Assembly (NCBI GenBank): GCA_028820695.1
Contig: JAPPIB010000052.1
Location: forward strand, 62,001 to 126,000
From: Acidiferrobacterales bacterium
Lineage (GTDB): Bacteria; Pseudomonadota; Gammaproteobacteria; Arenicellales; JAJDZL01
Reading direction: 5' to 3'
Length of the DNA stretch: 64,000 nt
The position numbers and the translations under genes were made by a program. This document shows, piece by piece, positions 35,214 to 44,594 of the stretch (position 1 is the stretch's first letter; the number at the start of each line of letters is the position of its first letter). The notes beneath the pieces were generated by a model. It worked only from the letters and a program-made list of their open reading frames with translations, was not told the origin of the DNA and ran no database searches.

Positions 35214-36476
35214 TCAGGACTCGAGCGCCTGTTGCGGCGCCGCTTCTCGTGTGGGAACATGAGCGTCATCAAGACCGAAAGCACTGTGAAGCGCTCTCAC
35301 GCCCAGTTCAACATACTTCTCATCAACAATGACAGAAATCTTGATTTCAGAAGTGGAAATCATCTGAATATTTATTCCTTCCGCTGCAAGTGTGGTAAAC
35401 ATCGTTGTCGCGATTCCTGTATGAGATCGCATTCCCACACCTACGAGTGAGATCTTTGCGATGTCACCGTTTGAGACGAGTTCCTGCGCTCCGAGCTCCG
35501 GCATTATCTTCTCCACCAGCGCCAGACTGTTGCGGTGTTCGCTTCGATCGACTGTAAATGTCAGGTCGGTGTTGTTGTCAGTGCCCACATTCTGAATAAT
35601 CATGTCGACGTTGATATGCGCATCCGCAATCGGACCAAACACCTTGGACGCGATACCCGGACGATCAGGAACCCCCCTGATCGTGATTTTCGCTTCATTG
35701 ACGTTGTATGCAATTCCAGTGATTTTTGGCTGTTCCATATTTGACTCCCTTGATGATATGAGCGTACCCGGAACATCATGAAATGACGATAGCACACGCA
35801 AGTCAACTCCATACTTGTATGCGAACTCAACCGCTCTGATCTGCAGCACCTTCGCACCCGAGCTTGATAGCTCCAACATCTCTTCCGCGGTCACTTGCTC
35901 CAGAATACGGGCGTTTGGGACAATGCGAGGATCCGCTGTCATCACGCCATCAACGTCCGTATAAATCCGACACTCCGATGCCTCCAGGGCAGCAGCCAGC
36001 GCGACCGCAGTCGTGTCCGATCCGCCGCGACCGAGGGTGGTGATCTCACCGCATTCGGTAACCCCCTGAAAACCGGCGACTACAACAACGTAGCCGTCTT
36101 CCAGATCCGAGAGAATCTTTTCGGAACAGATTCTCTGTACCCGCGCCTTGCCATGAACTTTATTCGTGATGATCGGTATCTGGCTTCCAGTATAGGATGT
36201 CGCCTTGCAACCATCCCGATTCAATGCCATGCTGAGAAGCGCAATGGTAATTTGCTCTCCGGTAGAAATTGCCATATCGAGCTCGCGGGGATCCGGCACC
36301 GAATCGATTTGGGTGGCCAGGTCGATCAGTCGATTGGTATCACCAGCCATGGCAGAGACCACTACCACGACATCGTATCCGTCGGATTTCGTCTTGGCCA
36401 CTCTCTGAGCCACTTTATTGATTCGCTCAATACTGCCGACCGAAGTACCACCGAATTTTTCAATGACTATAGACAC
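35214..36476 (-). CDS. lysC: Aspartate kinase
   Basis: Phosphorylates aspartate, the first step to lysine, threonine and methionine. The kinase domain begins IEKFGGTSVGS and includes TLGRGGSDTTAVALAAAL and YTDVDGVMTADPR. Two C-terminal ACT domains (from about 265 and 345) would bind lysine or threonine for feedback control. The length, 420, is that of a monofunctional enzyme. It lies 54 bases after alaS; the recA-recX-alaS-lysC-csrA order is conserved in relatives. Confidence 0.97.
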   Translation of the reverse strand: MSIVIEKFGGTSVGSIERINKVAQRVAKTKSDGYDVVVVVSAMAGDTNRLIDLATQIDSVPDPRELDMAISTGEQITIALLSMALNRDGCKATSYTGSQIPIITNKVHGKARVQRICSEKILSDLEDGYVVVVAGFQGVTECGEITTLGRGGSDTTAVALAAALEASECRIYTDVDGVMTADPRIVPNARILEQVTAEEMLELSSSGAKVLQIRAVEFAYKYGVDLRVLSSFHDVPGTLISSRESNMEQPKITGIAYNVNEAKITIRGVPDRPGIASKVFGPIADAHINVDMIIQNVGTDNNTDLTFTVDRSEHRNSLALVEKIMPELGAQELVSNGDIAKISLVGVGMRSHTGIATTMFTTLAAEGINIQMISTSEIKISVIVDEKYVELGVRALHSAFGLDDAHVPTREAAPQQALES

Positions 36477-36530
36477 GATTCAACGCTCATAATGATTCAG
36501 ACAGAATTGAAGGAAAACAACTCAGGATAG

Positions 36531-39119
36531 TCAAGCGATCGCCTGAGGAACGGCCGCAAGCGCCTGATCGATGTTGTCCCCTCGAGAACCTCCACCTTGA
36601 GCCAAATGCGCTTTTCCACCGCCTTTCCCATCAACCAGGGGAGAAATTTTTGCAATGACCTGTCCGGCATTGACACGGTCGGTCAGATCTTTGGAAACAG
36701 AGCATAGAAGGGTCGCCTTGTCATCGTTGACAGAACCGAGTACGACGACTCCAGTTCCCAGATTGTCCTGCATGCGGAACAGAATGTTCCGCAAGTCCTT
36801 GGGTTCAACCCCATCTTGTCTGGAAACGATCAACTTCACACCATCTACGGTCGTAACCGGGAGCGACGACTGTGCCCCACCACCGGTCGCGAGCTGCATT
36901 TTCAATTCCGAAACCTGTCGCTCGTAGGAACGATTGCTGTCCATGATCTGAGTCAGTTTGTCTTCAACATCGTTCACTCCAATATTCAACTTCCTTGCTA
37001 TCTCAGACAACTTCTGACTTTCGTTCTGCATCCGTTCCACGGCTATACAACCCGTGAAGGCTTCGATTCTGCGTATCCCGGAAGCAATGCTCGACTCCTG
37101 GACGACCTTGAACAACCCTATATCCCCCGTCCGTTCAACATGCGTGCCTCCACACAGCTCCAGAGAATAGTCGCCCATCTCAATCACTCTGACCTGTGAG
37201 TCATACTTCTCACCGAATAACGCCGCCGCTCCCCTCGCTTTGGCATCCTCAAGATCCATCACCTGACTCGAAACCAACCAATTCTCGCGGATTTGCTCAT
37301 TGACAAGCGTTTCTATCTGCCTGATTTCGTCATCCGTAACGGCACAGTCATGCGAGAAATCGAATCGCAGCCGATCGGGTGCGACCAGTGATCCTTTCTG
37401 CTGAACATGAGTTCCCAATACTTCCTGAAGCGCAGCATGGAGCAAGTGGGTGGCAGAATGATTCTTCATGGTGGATATCCGGCTTTCCGAATCGACTTTC
37501 GCAGTAACCCGATCATCGGTCGCGAATGAACCTTTGACCACCGTCCCGACATGGCCTATCACTCCCTTTGACACGTACTGGGTGTCTTCCACGTTGAATG
37601 AGCTGCCGTTGGACTGGATTACACCTGTGTCACCAACCTGTCCACCACTTTCCGCATAAAATGGCGTGGCACGCAAGACGAAAATCGCCTCGTCTTCTTC
37701 CTCAGCAGCATCAACTTGCGAATTTCCGACCAGGATTGCTGCGATCGTACTGCCCTCACGCAACGTCTGGTAGCCGCAAAATTCCACATCCACACTGACG
37801 GACGGTCCTTCGGAGGCGATCGACTCAAACTTGCTGGCGGATTTGGCACGTTCCCGCTGGCCCTGCATCGACTTTTCAAAACCGTCAGAATCAACTGTGA
37901 GACCCTGTTCCCTGAGGTAATCCGCAGTAAGGTCCAGAGGAAATCCGTACGTATCATACAAACGAAATGCAACCTCGCCCGGCAGTTCAGAACCTGAAAG
38001 CATGCCGACTTCTCGATCCAGTATTTTCAACCCCTGATCAAGTGTCCTGGTAAATCGCTCGCCTTCTGTGAGAAGCACCCTTTCCACTTTCGACTGCGCA
38101 TGGCGCAGTTCGGGATAGGCGTCTCCCATCTGCTCGACCACAGACGATGTCAACAGATGCAGAAATGGCTGCTTGCAGCCTAACTGATAACCATGCCGGA
38201 TCGCCCGACGCACAATTCGTCTGAGCACGTAACCCCGGCCTTCGTTGGACGGTGTCACACCGTCGGTAATCAGGAACGCGGCAGAGCGGATATGGTCCGC
38301 GAGAACTCGCAGGGACTTGCTTGCGAGATCGGTCGTTCCGACGACCTGAGCGGCGTGCTCGACCAATGCCTGAAAAAGATCGATATCATAGTTGCTGTAG
38401 ACTTTCTGCAGAACTGCAGCAATTCTTTCAAGCCCCATTCCGGTGTCAACTGACGGCCGTGGCAGTGGTTTCAACGTACCATCAGCAGTCCGCTCATACT
38501 GCATGAAGACCAGATTCCAAAGTTCGACGTATCGGTCGCCGTCCTGTTCAGGCGATCCCGGCGGTCCACCTTCGATCTCCGGACCATGATCATAAAAGAT
38601 CTCAGAGCATGGCCCGCAAGGTCCGGTATCGCCCATCGCCCAGAAATTATCCGATGTGGCAATTCGCCGGAAACGCTGTGATGGTATGCCAATTTCATTC
38701 TGCCATACATCCGCAGCTTCGTCATCGTCCACATAGACAGTGACCCAAAGTCGATCTTCCGGCAATCCAATGTCGCCTGTCAGAAAGTCCCAGGCAAGGT
38801 GAATCGCATCGCGTTTGAAATAATCCCCGAAACTGAAGTTTCCCAGCATCTCAAAAAACGTATGGTGTCTGGCGGTATAGCCGACATTTTCAAGGTCATT
38901 ATGCTTTCCGCCTGCCCGGACGCATCGCTGTGCGGTCACAGCGCGGCTATAGGCACGTTTATCGGTGCCGAGAAACACATCCTTGAATTGCACCATCCCG
39001 GAATTGGTGAACAGCAAAGTAGGATCATTCCCAGGCACCAGGGGACTGCTCGGAACGATCTCGTGCCCCCGATCTTGAAAGTACTTCAGAAACAGCTTTC
39101 TTAGCTCAATCGTTTTCAT
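36531..39119 (-). CDS. alaS: Alanyl-tRNA synthetase
   Basis: Class II synthetase of 862 residues. The catalytic domain opens with [20 protein letters not shown] and contains FTNSGMVQFKDVFLG and TGMGLERIAAVLQ. The editing domain has the zinc site HSATHLLHAAL and CGGTHVERTGD. The C-terminal DHHA1 domain ends GGGKAHLAQGGG. The start overlaps the recX stop by 4 bases (ATGA). Confidence 0.98.
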   Translation of the reverse strand: MKTIELRKLFLKYFQDRGHEIVPSSPLVPGNDPTLLFTNSGMVQFKDVFLGTDKRAYSRAVTAQRCVRAGGKHNDLENVGYTARHHTFFEMLGNFSFGDYFKRDAIHLAWDFLTGDIGLPEDRLWVTVYVDDDEAADVWQNEIGIPSQRFRRIATSDNFWAMGDTGPCGPCSEIFYDHGPEIEGGPPGSPEQDGDRYVELWNLVFMQYERTADGTLKPLPRPSVDTGMGLERIAAVLQKVYSNYDIDLFQALVEHAAQVVGTTDLASKSLRVLADHIRSAAFLITDGVTPSNEGRGYVLRRIVRRAIRHGYQLGCKQPFLHLLTSSVVEQMGDAYPELRHAQSKVERVLLTEGERFTRTLDQGLKILDREVGMLSGSELPGEVAFRLYDTYGFPLDLTADYLREQGLTVDSDGFEKSMQGQRERAKSASKFESIASEGPSVSVDVEFCGYQTLREGSTIAAILVGNSQVDAAEEEDEAIFVLRATPFYAESGGQVGDTGVIQSNGSSFNVEDTQYVSKGVIGHVGTVVKGSFATDDRVTAKVDSESRISTMKNHSATHLLHAALQEVLGTHVQQKGSLVAPDRLRFDFSHDCAVTDDEIRQIETLVNEQIRENWLVSSQVMDLEDAKARGAAALFGEKYDSQVRVIEMGDYSLELCGGTHVERTGDIGLFKVVQESSIASGIRRIEAFTGCIAVERMQNESQKLSEIARKLNIGVNDVEDKLTQIMDSNRSYERQVSELKMQLATGGGAQSSLPVTTVDGVKLIVSRQDGVEPKDLRNILFRMQDNLGTGVVVLGSVNDDKATLLCSVSKDLTDRVNAGQVIAKISPLVDGKGGGKAHLAQGGGSRGDNIDQALAAVPQAIA

Positions 39120-39610
39120 TGCATAGAGACATTTGCCTGGTCTGGCTCGCCGAAATCACCCAGGGTCAGCCTGATCTGGGAGGTCGAAAACCCTCGGCCT
39201 TGCAGAAACCGCGCCCGTTTGGCCCACTCGGTAAAGTTTGCCGGTGGCACTTCCTTGTATTTTCGCCTGAGTATTCCAACAATCTGATCCAGCCAGACTT
39301 CGCGGTTGAAGTCCAAACTGGAGTCAATCAAATCTGACGACACACCTTTTTGTCTGAGTTCATTCCTGATCTTGATCGGTCCATATCCTTTTGACATTCG
39401 CACCCGAACCAATGCCTGCGCGAATCTGGCGTCGTTGATCATGTCACGACCTTTCAGCTCGTCCACCACCTGTTGCGCTGATTCCAGACTGGCACCCCGG
39501 CTGGTCAGTTTTCTTGTAAGTTCCTGTTCGCAATATTCGCGTCGGGCCAGGAACCTGACTGCCTGCAAGCGAACTTTCTCCAGATCCGACATCCCGTCGC
39601 CGACCGTCAC
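39116..39610 (-). CDS. recX: Regulatory protein RecX
   Basis: Modulator of RecA filaments, 164 residues, built of three tandem three-helix repeats; [15 protein letters not shown] and [17 protein letters not shown] are typical. It overlaps recA by GTGA at a GTG start and alaS by ATGA. An internal ATG at 39592, [11 protein letters not shown], is also a plausible start. Confidence 0.93.
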   Translation of the reverse strand: MTVGDGMSDLEKVRLQAVRFLARREYCEQELTRKLTSRGASLESAQQVVDELKGRDMINDARFAQALVRVRMSKGYGPIKIRNELRQKGVSSDLIDSSLDFNREVWLDQIVGILRRKYKEVPPANFTEWAKRARFLQGRGFSTSQIRLTLGDFGEPDQANVSMQ

Positions 39611-40623
39611 TCGACAGTTTCAGTCGTCCTCGGGCTGATCCCGACTTTCTCACGGATTTTTGATTCAATCTCTTCGGCGATGTCGCTGTTGTCCATCAGG
39701 AAGATTCGTGCGTTATCGCGACCTTGGCCTATTCTGGTCTCGCCGAAACTGTACCACGCGCCAGCACGTTCAACTATGCCGTGCGTGATTCCAAGATCAA
39801 TCAGTTCACCCTCCCTGGAGATTCCTTGACTGAAAATCATGTCGAACTCACACTGCTTGAAAGGCGGTGCGACCTTGTTTTTCACCAATTTGACCCGAGT
39901 CTGACTGCCGATCACCTCATCGCCTTTTTTGATTGCCCCGATTCTACGGATGTCCAATCTTACTGAAGAATAAAACTTCAGTGCGTTACCGCCGGTCGTG
40001 ACTTCAGGACTTCCGTAGATCTGCCCGATCTTCATTCTGATCTGGTTGATGAAGATCACCAAGGTATTTGACTTGTTGATGCTGCCCGTCAATTTTCTCA
40101 ATGCCTGCGACATAAGACGCGCATGCAGTCCCATGAAGGAATCCCCCATCTCACCATCAAGCTCCGCCCGCGGCGTCAAGGCCGCAACCGAGTCCACCAC
40201 AACCACATCGATCGAGGCAGATCGTACCAATTGATCCGCGATCTCAAGGGCCTCCTCACCATTGTTCGGCTGGGATACCAGCAGATCGTCTACGTTCACA
40301 CCAAGCATTGATGCGTGAGCGGTATTCAATGCATGCTCGGCATCGATAAAAGCTGCGTTTCCGCCATTTTTCTGGGCTTGCGCAACCACCGACAGCGTCA
40401 AAGTGGTCTTGCCCGAGGCTTCGGGACCGTAAATCTCAACCACCCTTCCCCGCGGCAGGCCACCGACTCCCAGAATCAGATCCAGACCAAGCGAACCTGT
40501 CGGAATCACCTCAATATTCCGGTCCACTTCATCATCACCAAGTCTCATGATCGATCCCTGGCCGAACTGTCGCCGGATCTGGCTCAGCGTCGCGCTTAGT
40601 ATTTTTTCTTTTTTCTCGTCCAT
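39607..40623 (-). CDS. recA: Recombinase RecA
   Basis: DNA strand-exchange ATPase and SOS co-protease, 338 residues. Walker [10 protein letters not shown], the VVVDSVAAL Walker B, loop L1 and L2 regions ([27 protein letters not shown]) and the KVAPPFK element are intact. The frame is open to 40674, but ATG 40623 ([20 protein letters not shown]) matches RecA N-termini and has AGGAAGG just upstream. It leads the recA-recX-alaS run. Confidence 0.98.
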   Translation of the reverse strand: MDEKKEKILSATLSQIRRQFGQGSIMRLGDDEVDRNIEVIPTGSLGLDLILGVGGLPRGRVVEIYGPEASGKTTLTLSVVAQAQKNGGNAAFIDAEHALNTAHASMLGVNVDDLLVSQPNNGEEALEIADQLVRSASIDVVVVDSVAALTPRAELDGEMGDSFMGLHARLMSQALRKLTGSINKSNTLVIFINQIRMKIGQIYGSPEVTTGGNALKFYSSVRLDIRRIGAIKKGDEVIGSQTRVKLVKNKVAPPFKQCEFDMIFSQGISREGELIDLGITHGIVERAGAWYSFGETRIGQGRDNARIFLMDNSDIAEEIESKIREKVGISPRTTETVE

Positions 40624-40679
40624 ATTCTTACCTTCCTGTACATATTCATGTGCTTCGCCCGCTTTCCCTATCAATGCAG

Positions 40680-40709
40680 TTTATATCGGGTCGATCAACC
40701 AGAACTCAA
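40680..40709 (-). promoter_or_regulatory. Possible sigma-70 promoter of recA
   Basis: On the minus strand TTGAGT (40704-40709) and TATAAA (40680-40685) are 18 bases apart, about 57 bases before the recA start. Both are partial matches to the consensus. I found no clear CTG-N10-CAG LexA box close by. Confidence 0.35.
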
Positions 40710-40823
40710 CAGTGTACCTGTCACATGTCAAGCGAATCATCCGCTACAGGGTCAGGAACGCAGACAACCAATGTCAGCCGAATTGCCGGCACTTGCGGCA
40801 CACCCGACAACTGCCGGATTCAG

Positions 40824-41549
40824 CTATTGGCCCATTCCGATTCGCTGCAACAGGTTTTCTGCCGGCAAGTATCCTCCGATCACCGTTCCGTCATCCACCA
40901 CCAGCGTCGGTGTTCCGCTGATGCCGGCCGAACTGCCGGCGTTAAACTGATTGGCGACAGGGTTGTCACATGTTGCTTTCGGCAACTGCTCGCCGTTCTT
41001 GGACGCAGTCATCGCAGACTGCGGATCGTCATCGCACCACACAGTGACAATCTTGTCGTAACTTGATGACCCGACACCGGCTCTGGGATAGGCCATGTAT
41101 CGGACTTCCAAACCTGCCTTATTCAGCGCAGGAACTTCCCGATGCAGTCGGCGACAATAACCACAGTCGATATCCGTGAACACAGTCAGATGTCGCTTGG
41201 TTTCTCCCTCAGCGGCAAAAACAACCATATCTTCAATTGGAGTCATTTCCACAACACCGACGATAGCTTCGTTTTGCTTCTGGCCGCTGAGACTCTCACC
41301 AGTGGCAAGATTGAAGGCTTCACCTATGATCAGGTGATTGTCCTTAACAAATACATAGTAAATGTTATTGCCGATGATCGCTTCATATACTCCTTCAATC
41401 GGAGATTGTGTCAGACTGTTGAGTGAGGCTTGTCCCTCGATCAGGCTGCTTACAGCTTCTCGCGCACGGTCCATTTGCTCATCTGCAAATGCGTTGAGCG
41501 AAAACAGTGCAGCAAAAACCACTGCGACAGTTGTCGGACCTAACTTCAT
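40824..41549 (-). CDS. dsbC: Thiol:disulfide interchange protein DsbC
   Basis: Periplasmic disulfide isomerase, 241 residues. A signal peptide (about 1-22, ending AFA) precedes the N-terminal dimerisation domain and a thioredoxin-type domain with active-site CGYC at about 129-132. The structural disulfide pair (about 173 and 194) and cis-proline region SGTPTLVVDDG are also present. It stands alone downstream of a rhodanese gene. Confidence 0.93.
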   Translation of the reverse strand: MKLGPTTVAVVFAALFSLNAFADEQMDRAREAVSSLIEGQASLNSLTQSPIEGVYEAIIGNNIYYVFVKDNHLIIGEAFNLATGESLSGQKQNEAIVGVVEMTPIEDMVVFAAEGETKRHLTVFTDIDCGYCRRLHREVPALNKAGLEVRYMAYPRAGVGSSSYDKIVTVWCDDDPQSAMTASKNGEQLPKATCDNPVANQFNAGSSAGISGTPTLVVDDGTVIGGYLPAENLLQRIGMGQ

Positions 41550-41623
41550 TTATCCAAACCTATTTTGTGTAACCTGGAATGCCGATCGCACCGGGATGCG
41601 AATTGACATGAAAACCTGCCCAA

Positions 41624-42013
41624 TCAATCGGCAAGCGTTTCTATTTGAGCTCCTGACTGTCTCCAGGCGTCAAATCCGCCTCCTATGTGGCAGACAGGAC
41701 CAAGCCCCATCATTTGTGCGGTCTGTGTTGCAAGCGCCGATCTCCATCCCGACTTGCAGTAGAAAACAAACCTGACATCCTGGGAAAATACCTTCTTGAA
41801 ATAGGGGCTGTCAGGGTCGATCCAGAATTCAAGCATACCCCTGGGCATATGGTAGGCCTGCGGAATCTTACCTTCGTGTCTGAGTTCCCGTATGTCCCTT
41901 AAGTCCACGAATTGCACGTCGTCTTTTTTGTGCAATGCAATGGCATCGTCCACCGACAAAGTCTCGACTTCAGACATCGCTTTGTCAACAAGTGCCTTAT
42001 AACCAATTTTCAT
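41624..42013 (-). CDS. Rhodanese-like domain protein
   Basis: Single-domain sulfurtransferase candidate of 129 residues, cytoplasmic. The fold is marked by FVDLRDIRELRHEGKIPQA and the active loop CKSGWRSA with catalytic Cys86. The role may be persulfide transfer; a link to sulfur oxidation is possible in this organism but not shown by context. It lies 175 bases after pgpA. Confidence 0.88.
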   Translation of the reverse strand: MKIGYKALVDKAMSEVETLSVDDAIALHKKDDVQFVDLRDIRELRHEGKIPQAYHMPRGMLEFWIDPDSPYFKKVFSQDVRFVFYCKSGWRSALATQTAQMMGLGPVCHIGGGFDAWRQSGAQIETLAD

Positions 42014-42188
42014 GAATGGAACGCTGTTGCGGGTTAGATATCAGACTACATGTATTTTACTCTTTTAGGCTGCGTTCCAAGAAAAATTGCAAGCCTGCCG
42101 AAAGCGAATCTCCAGTGCGCGATAAGTTTCTCTTGATGGCGACTGTCGAAACCGGCCAATGCGTCAGAGAAGGCGAAAATGTGGGCGG

Positions 42189-42671
42189 TCAAAGATAACC
42201 GAAATGGATCAGAACCTGCAAACCCACATTACAAGCCAAACCGGCAATCACATCGTCGATCATGATTCCAAATCCTCCGGGAGTCTTTTTCTCTACCCAC
42301 GAAATCGGCCACGGTTTGAGAATATCCAACGTCCGAAAGATCACGAATCCTGCGACAACCGTCATCGGACTCATCGGTATCAGCATCATCGCAACACAGA
42401 ATCCGACGATCTCATCCCAGACGATCACCGCGGGATCACTGTCCTCAAGCGATTGCGCAACCACTTGACAAATCCAGCAACCCAGCGCAAACATTGCAGC
42501 AAGTACCGCCCACTGAACCGACGGCGCAAGCCATGACATGGCAACTGCGATGGGTATCGCAACCGCAGTCCCAACTGTACCGGGCGCTTTCGGCGCCAGA
42601 CCGGCACCAAACCCACAGGCAGTCAGATACACTGGATTGGTCAGTACTGTCTTGACAAGATCGCGCTTCAC
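42189..42671 (-). CDS. pgpA: Phosphatidylglycerophosphatase A
   Basis: Membrane phosphatase making phosphatidylglycerol from its 3-phosphate, 160 residues. GFGAGLAPKAPGTVGT near the N-terminus and VWDEIVGF with FFRTLDILKPWPI-like text (FRTLDILKPWPI here) are family hallmarks, with about four membrane segments. It follows the nusB-thiL fusion by 15 bases, as pgpA follows thiL in many gammaproteobacteria. Confidence 0.95.
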   Translation of the reverse strand: MKRDLVKTVLTNPVYLTACGFGAGLAPKAPGTVGTAVAIPIAVAMSWLAPSVQWAVLAAMFALGCWICQVVAQSLEDSDPAVIVWDEIVGFCVAMMLIPMSPMTVVAGFVIFRTLDILKPWPISWVEKKTPGGFGIMIDDVIAGLACNVGLQVLIHFGYL

Positions 42672-42686
42672 GAGCGGATGTCCGAT

Positions 42687-44093
42687 TCAGAAATGCGAGT
42701 ACCCGCAATGTTCCAGGTGGAAAGTTTCCTCCCCCGACTCGGCAATGACCAAGCCGGAACCCTCTGTCACTGTTCCGATACGGATGAGGCCGGCCGCCTC
42801 CGCCCACTTCAGATTGGCCTTGCGGGTTGCGGAACTGTCCGGCACAGTCACGCAAAGCTCATAGTCATCGCCGCCAGAAAGTGCAGGGCTCCAGCCTACA
42901 TCCCCCAATACCTGCCTATACGCGGCTGATATCGGCACGCGCTCCAGATCGACTTGCGCGCCCGCGCCGCTCTGTTCGATGATATGTGTCAAGTCGGCAG
43001 CCAGACCGTCTGAGATGTCTATCGCCGAAGTGACATGCCCGTGCATGCTCAATCCCACATCAATTCGGGGAAACGGACGATTCAGCCGTTGCAGGAGGTA
43101 TTCGGAAAATTCGTCTGGCACGTCAAGGCTGCCGCTTGCATGCAGCAATCCCAACGCCGCATCCCCCAATGGGCCGGTCACATAAATGCCGTCGCCTGGT
43201 TGTGCGCCACTACGCAATACACATGACCTCGCATCGACACTGCCAAAAACAGTGACTGAAACAGCTAATGGCCCCTTGGCAGTATCACCTCCGATCAGTG
43301 CTACGTTGAACCGCTCAGCGATCTCATAAAACCCGTTGCTGAACTGATTCAACCAACTCTCGTCAGCGAATGGAACAGACAGGTTCAGTGTGGCGAATTC
43401 AGGATGTGCCCCCATTGCGGCAAGATCACTCAGCGCAACCGCCAGTGATTTGTATCCCACATCTTCCGGCGCAGTGTCGTTCGAGAAATGAACGTTCTCC
43501 AATAAGGTGTCTGTCGATATGACCAACTGCCTGTCAGCAGGGAATTCGACAACTGCACTGTCATCACCAACTCCCTGTACGACATTGTCAAACCTGTCGT
43601 TGGACCTTGCGAAATATTTGTTGATCAGCTCGAATTCCCGACCAGCTGACTGCTGGCTGTTGTCCTGAATTGTGTGCAGAGGTGAGGGTTTTCCGAAGGC
43701 AAGTCTGTCCAGTGTGCCATTGATGAACTTATAACTGCCCGGATTGCCGAATTCTTTCGACAGTTCGATGCATTCGTTGGCAGTCACTTTACTGGGAATG
43801 TCAGGCTCCGCTAGAAGTTCATATACACCGAGCCGCAGGATGGACAGTTCGACCGGATCAATCGTCTCAATTTTTCGATCAATCACTTCGGATACTGCCG
43901 CATCAATTTCCGCAATACGCGGTGGAATCGACTTCAGCAGTTTCTGCAAATACCTCATATCGCCGTGCAGCAATACGTCCGTATCGATCAGAACCTGATC
44001 TTCGGTTCCACTGAGAGACTGCTTCTGGAAATTCCAAGCATAGAGGAATTGCACGGCACCCAAGCGTGCGTAGTGTCGGGCTGAAACTGCCAC
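42687..44093 (-). CDS. nusB-thiL: NusB-ThiL fusion (antitermination factor plus thiamine-monophosphate kinase)
   Basis: One open frame of 468 codons joins two normally separate proteins. Residues about 5-135 are NusB, the helical antitermination factor (ARLGAVQFLYAWNF, ILRLGVYELL, IPSKVTANECIELSKEFG, FINGTLDRLA). Residues about 151-468 are ThiL, which phosphorylates thiamine phosphate to the diphosphate: EFELINKYF, GVGDDSAVV, STDTLLENVHF, LSDLAAMGA, IGGDTAKGP, AIDISDGLAADL, SGGDDYELCV. The linker (about 136-150, rich in S and Q) keeps both domains complete. nusB and thiL are adjacent genes in many gammaproteobacteria, so loss of one stop codon is a likely origin. A sequencing error cannot be excluded from one copy. 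Confidence 0.93.
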   Translation of the reverse strand: MAVSARHYARLGAVQFLYAWNFQKQSLSGTEDQVLIDTDVLLHGDMRYLQKLLKSIPPRIAEIDAAVSEVIDRKIETIDPVELSILRLGVYELLAEPDIPSKVTANECIELSKEFGNPGSYKFINGTLDRLAFGKPSPLHTIQDNSQQSAGREFELINKYFARSNDRFDNVVQGVGDDSAVVEFPADRQLVISTDTLLENVHFSNDTAPEDVGYKSLAVALSDLAAMGAHPEFATLNLSVPFADESWLNQFSNGFYEIAERFNVALIGGDTAKGPLAVSVTVFGSVDARSCVLRSGAQPGDGIYVTGPLGDAALGLLHASGSLDVPDEFSEYLLQRLNRPFPRIDVGLSMHGHVTSAIDISDGLAADLTHIIEQSGAGAQVDLERVPISAAYRQVLGDVGWSPALSGGDDYELCVTVPDSSATRKANLKWAEAAGLIRIGTVTEGSGLVIAESGEETFHLEHCGYSHF

Positions 44094-44117
44094 AAGGAAC
44101 TCTTCAGGGATACTCGG

Positions 44118-44582
44118 TCAGCCGGAGGATACCGCGTCTATGGCTGAAATCACAGCCTGTGCCGCTTCTGATCCCTTATTGCGCGGATTCCGACCGCGTA
44201 GTTGCGAGCGGGCCGTCGCCTGTTCCTCATTTTCGACAGTCAGAATTCCGAAACCGACCGGTATCGTAAATTCCATGCTGATGTCCATGAGTGCGCGGGC
44301 ACTGTGATCACACAGATAGTCGAAATGGGCAGTCTCTCCGCGGATGACACAACCCAGTGCAATCATACCCTGATAATTGCCCGATCCCACCATCACCCGG
44401 GTTACAAAAGGCACTTCCCATGCGCCATCTACGTGACAGACTTCAGAATTGATCGAATGTGACTCCAACACATTCAGGGCGCCCGACAAAAGACGATCCG
44501 AAATCGCCGGGTAATAATTACTGACAACGATGCCGAAGGCAAGTCCGGATCTGCTGACGGACTTGTGTTCACCGTTTGCCAT
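44118..44582 (-). CDS. ribH: 6,7-dimethyl-8-ribityllumazine synthase
   Basis: Penultimate step of riboflavin synthesis, 154 residues. GIVVSNYYPAISDRLLSGA, VDGAWEVPFV and ALGCVIRGETAHFDYLC include the substrate-binding and catalytic His region; IPVGFGILTVENEEQA closes the core. It lies 12 bases after ribBX and 24 before nusB-thiL. Confidence 0.97.
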   Translation of the reverse strand: MANGEHKSVSRSGLAFGIVVSNYYPAISDRLLSGALNVLESHSINSEVCHVDGAWEVPFVTRVMVGSGNYQGMIALGCVIRGETAHFDYLCDHSARALMDISMEFTIPVGFGILTVENEEQATARSQLRGRNPRNKGSEAAQAVISAIDAVSSG

Positions 44583-44594
44583 CGTGCAAAACCC

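Noticed and set aside
40624-40760. LexA (SOS) box before recA
   Set aside because: Fragments such as ATGTACAG occur, but no full CTG-N10-CAG palindrome was found at a sensible position.
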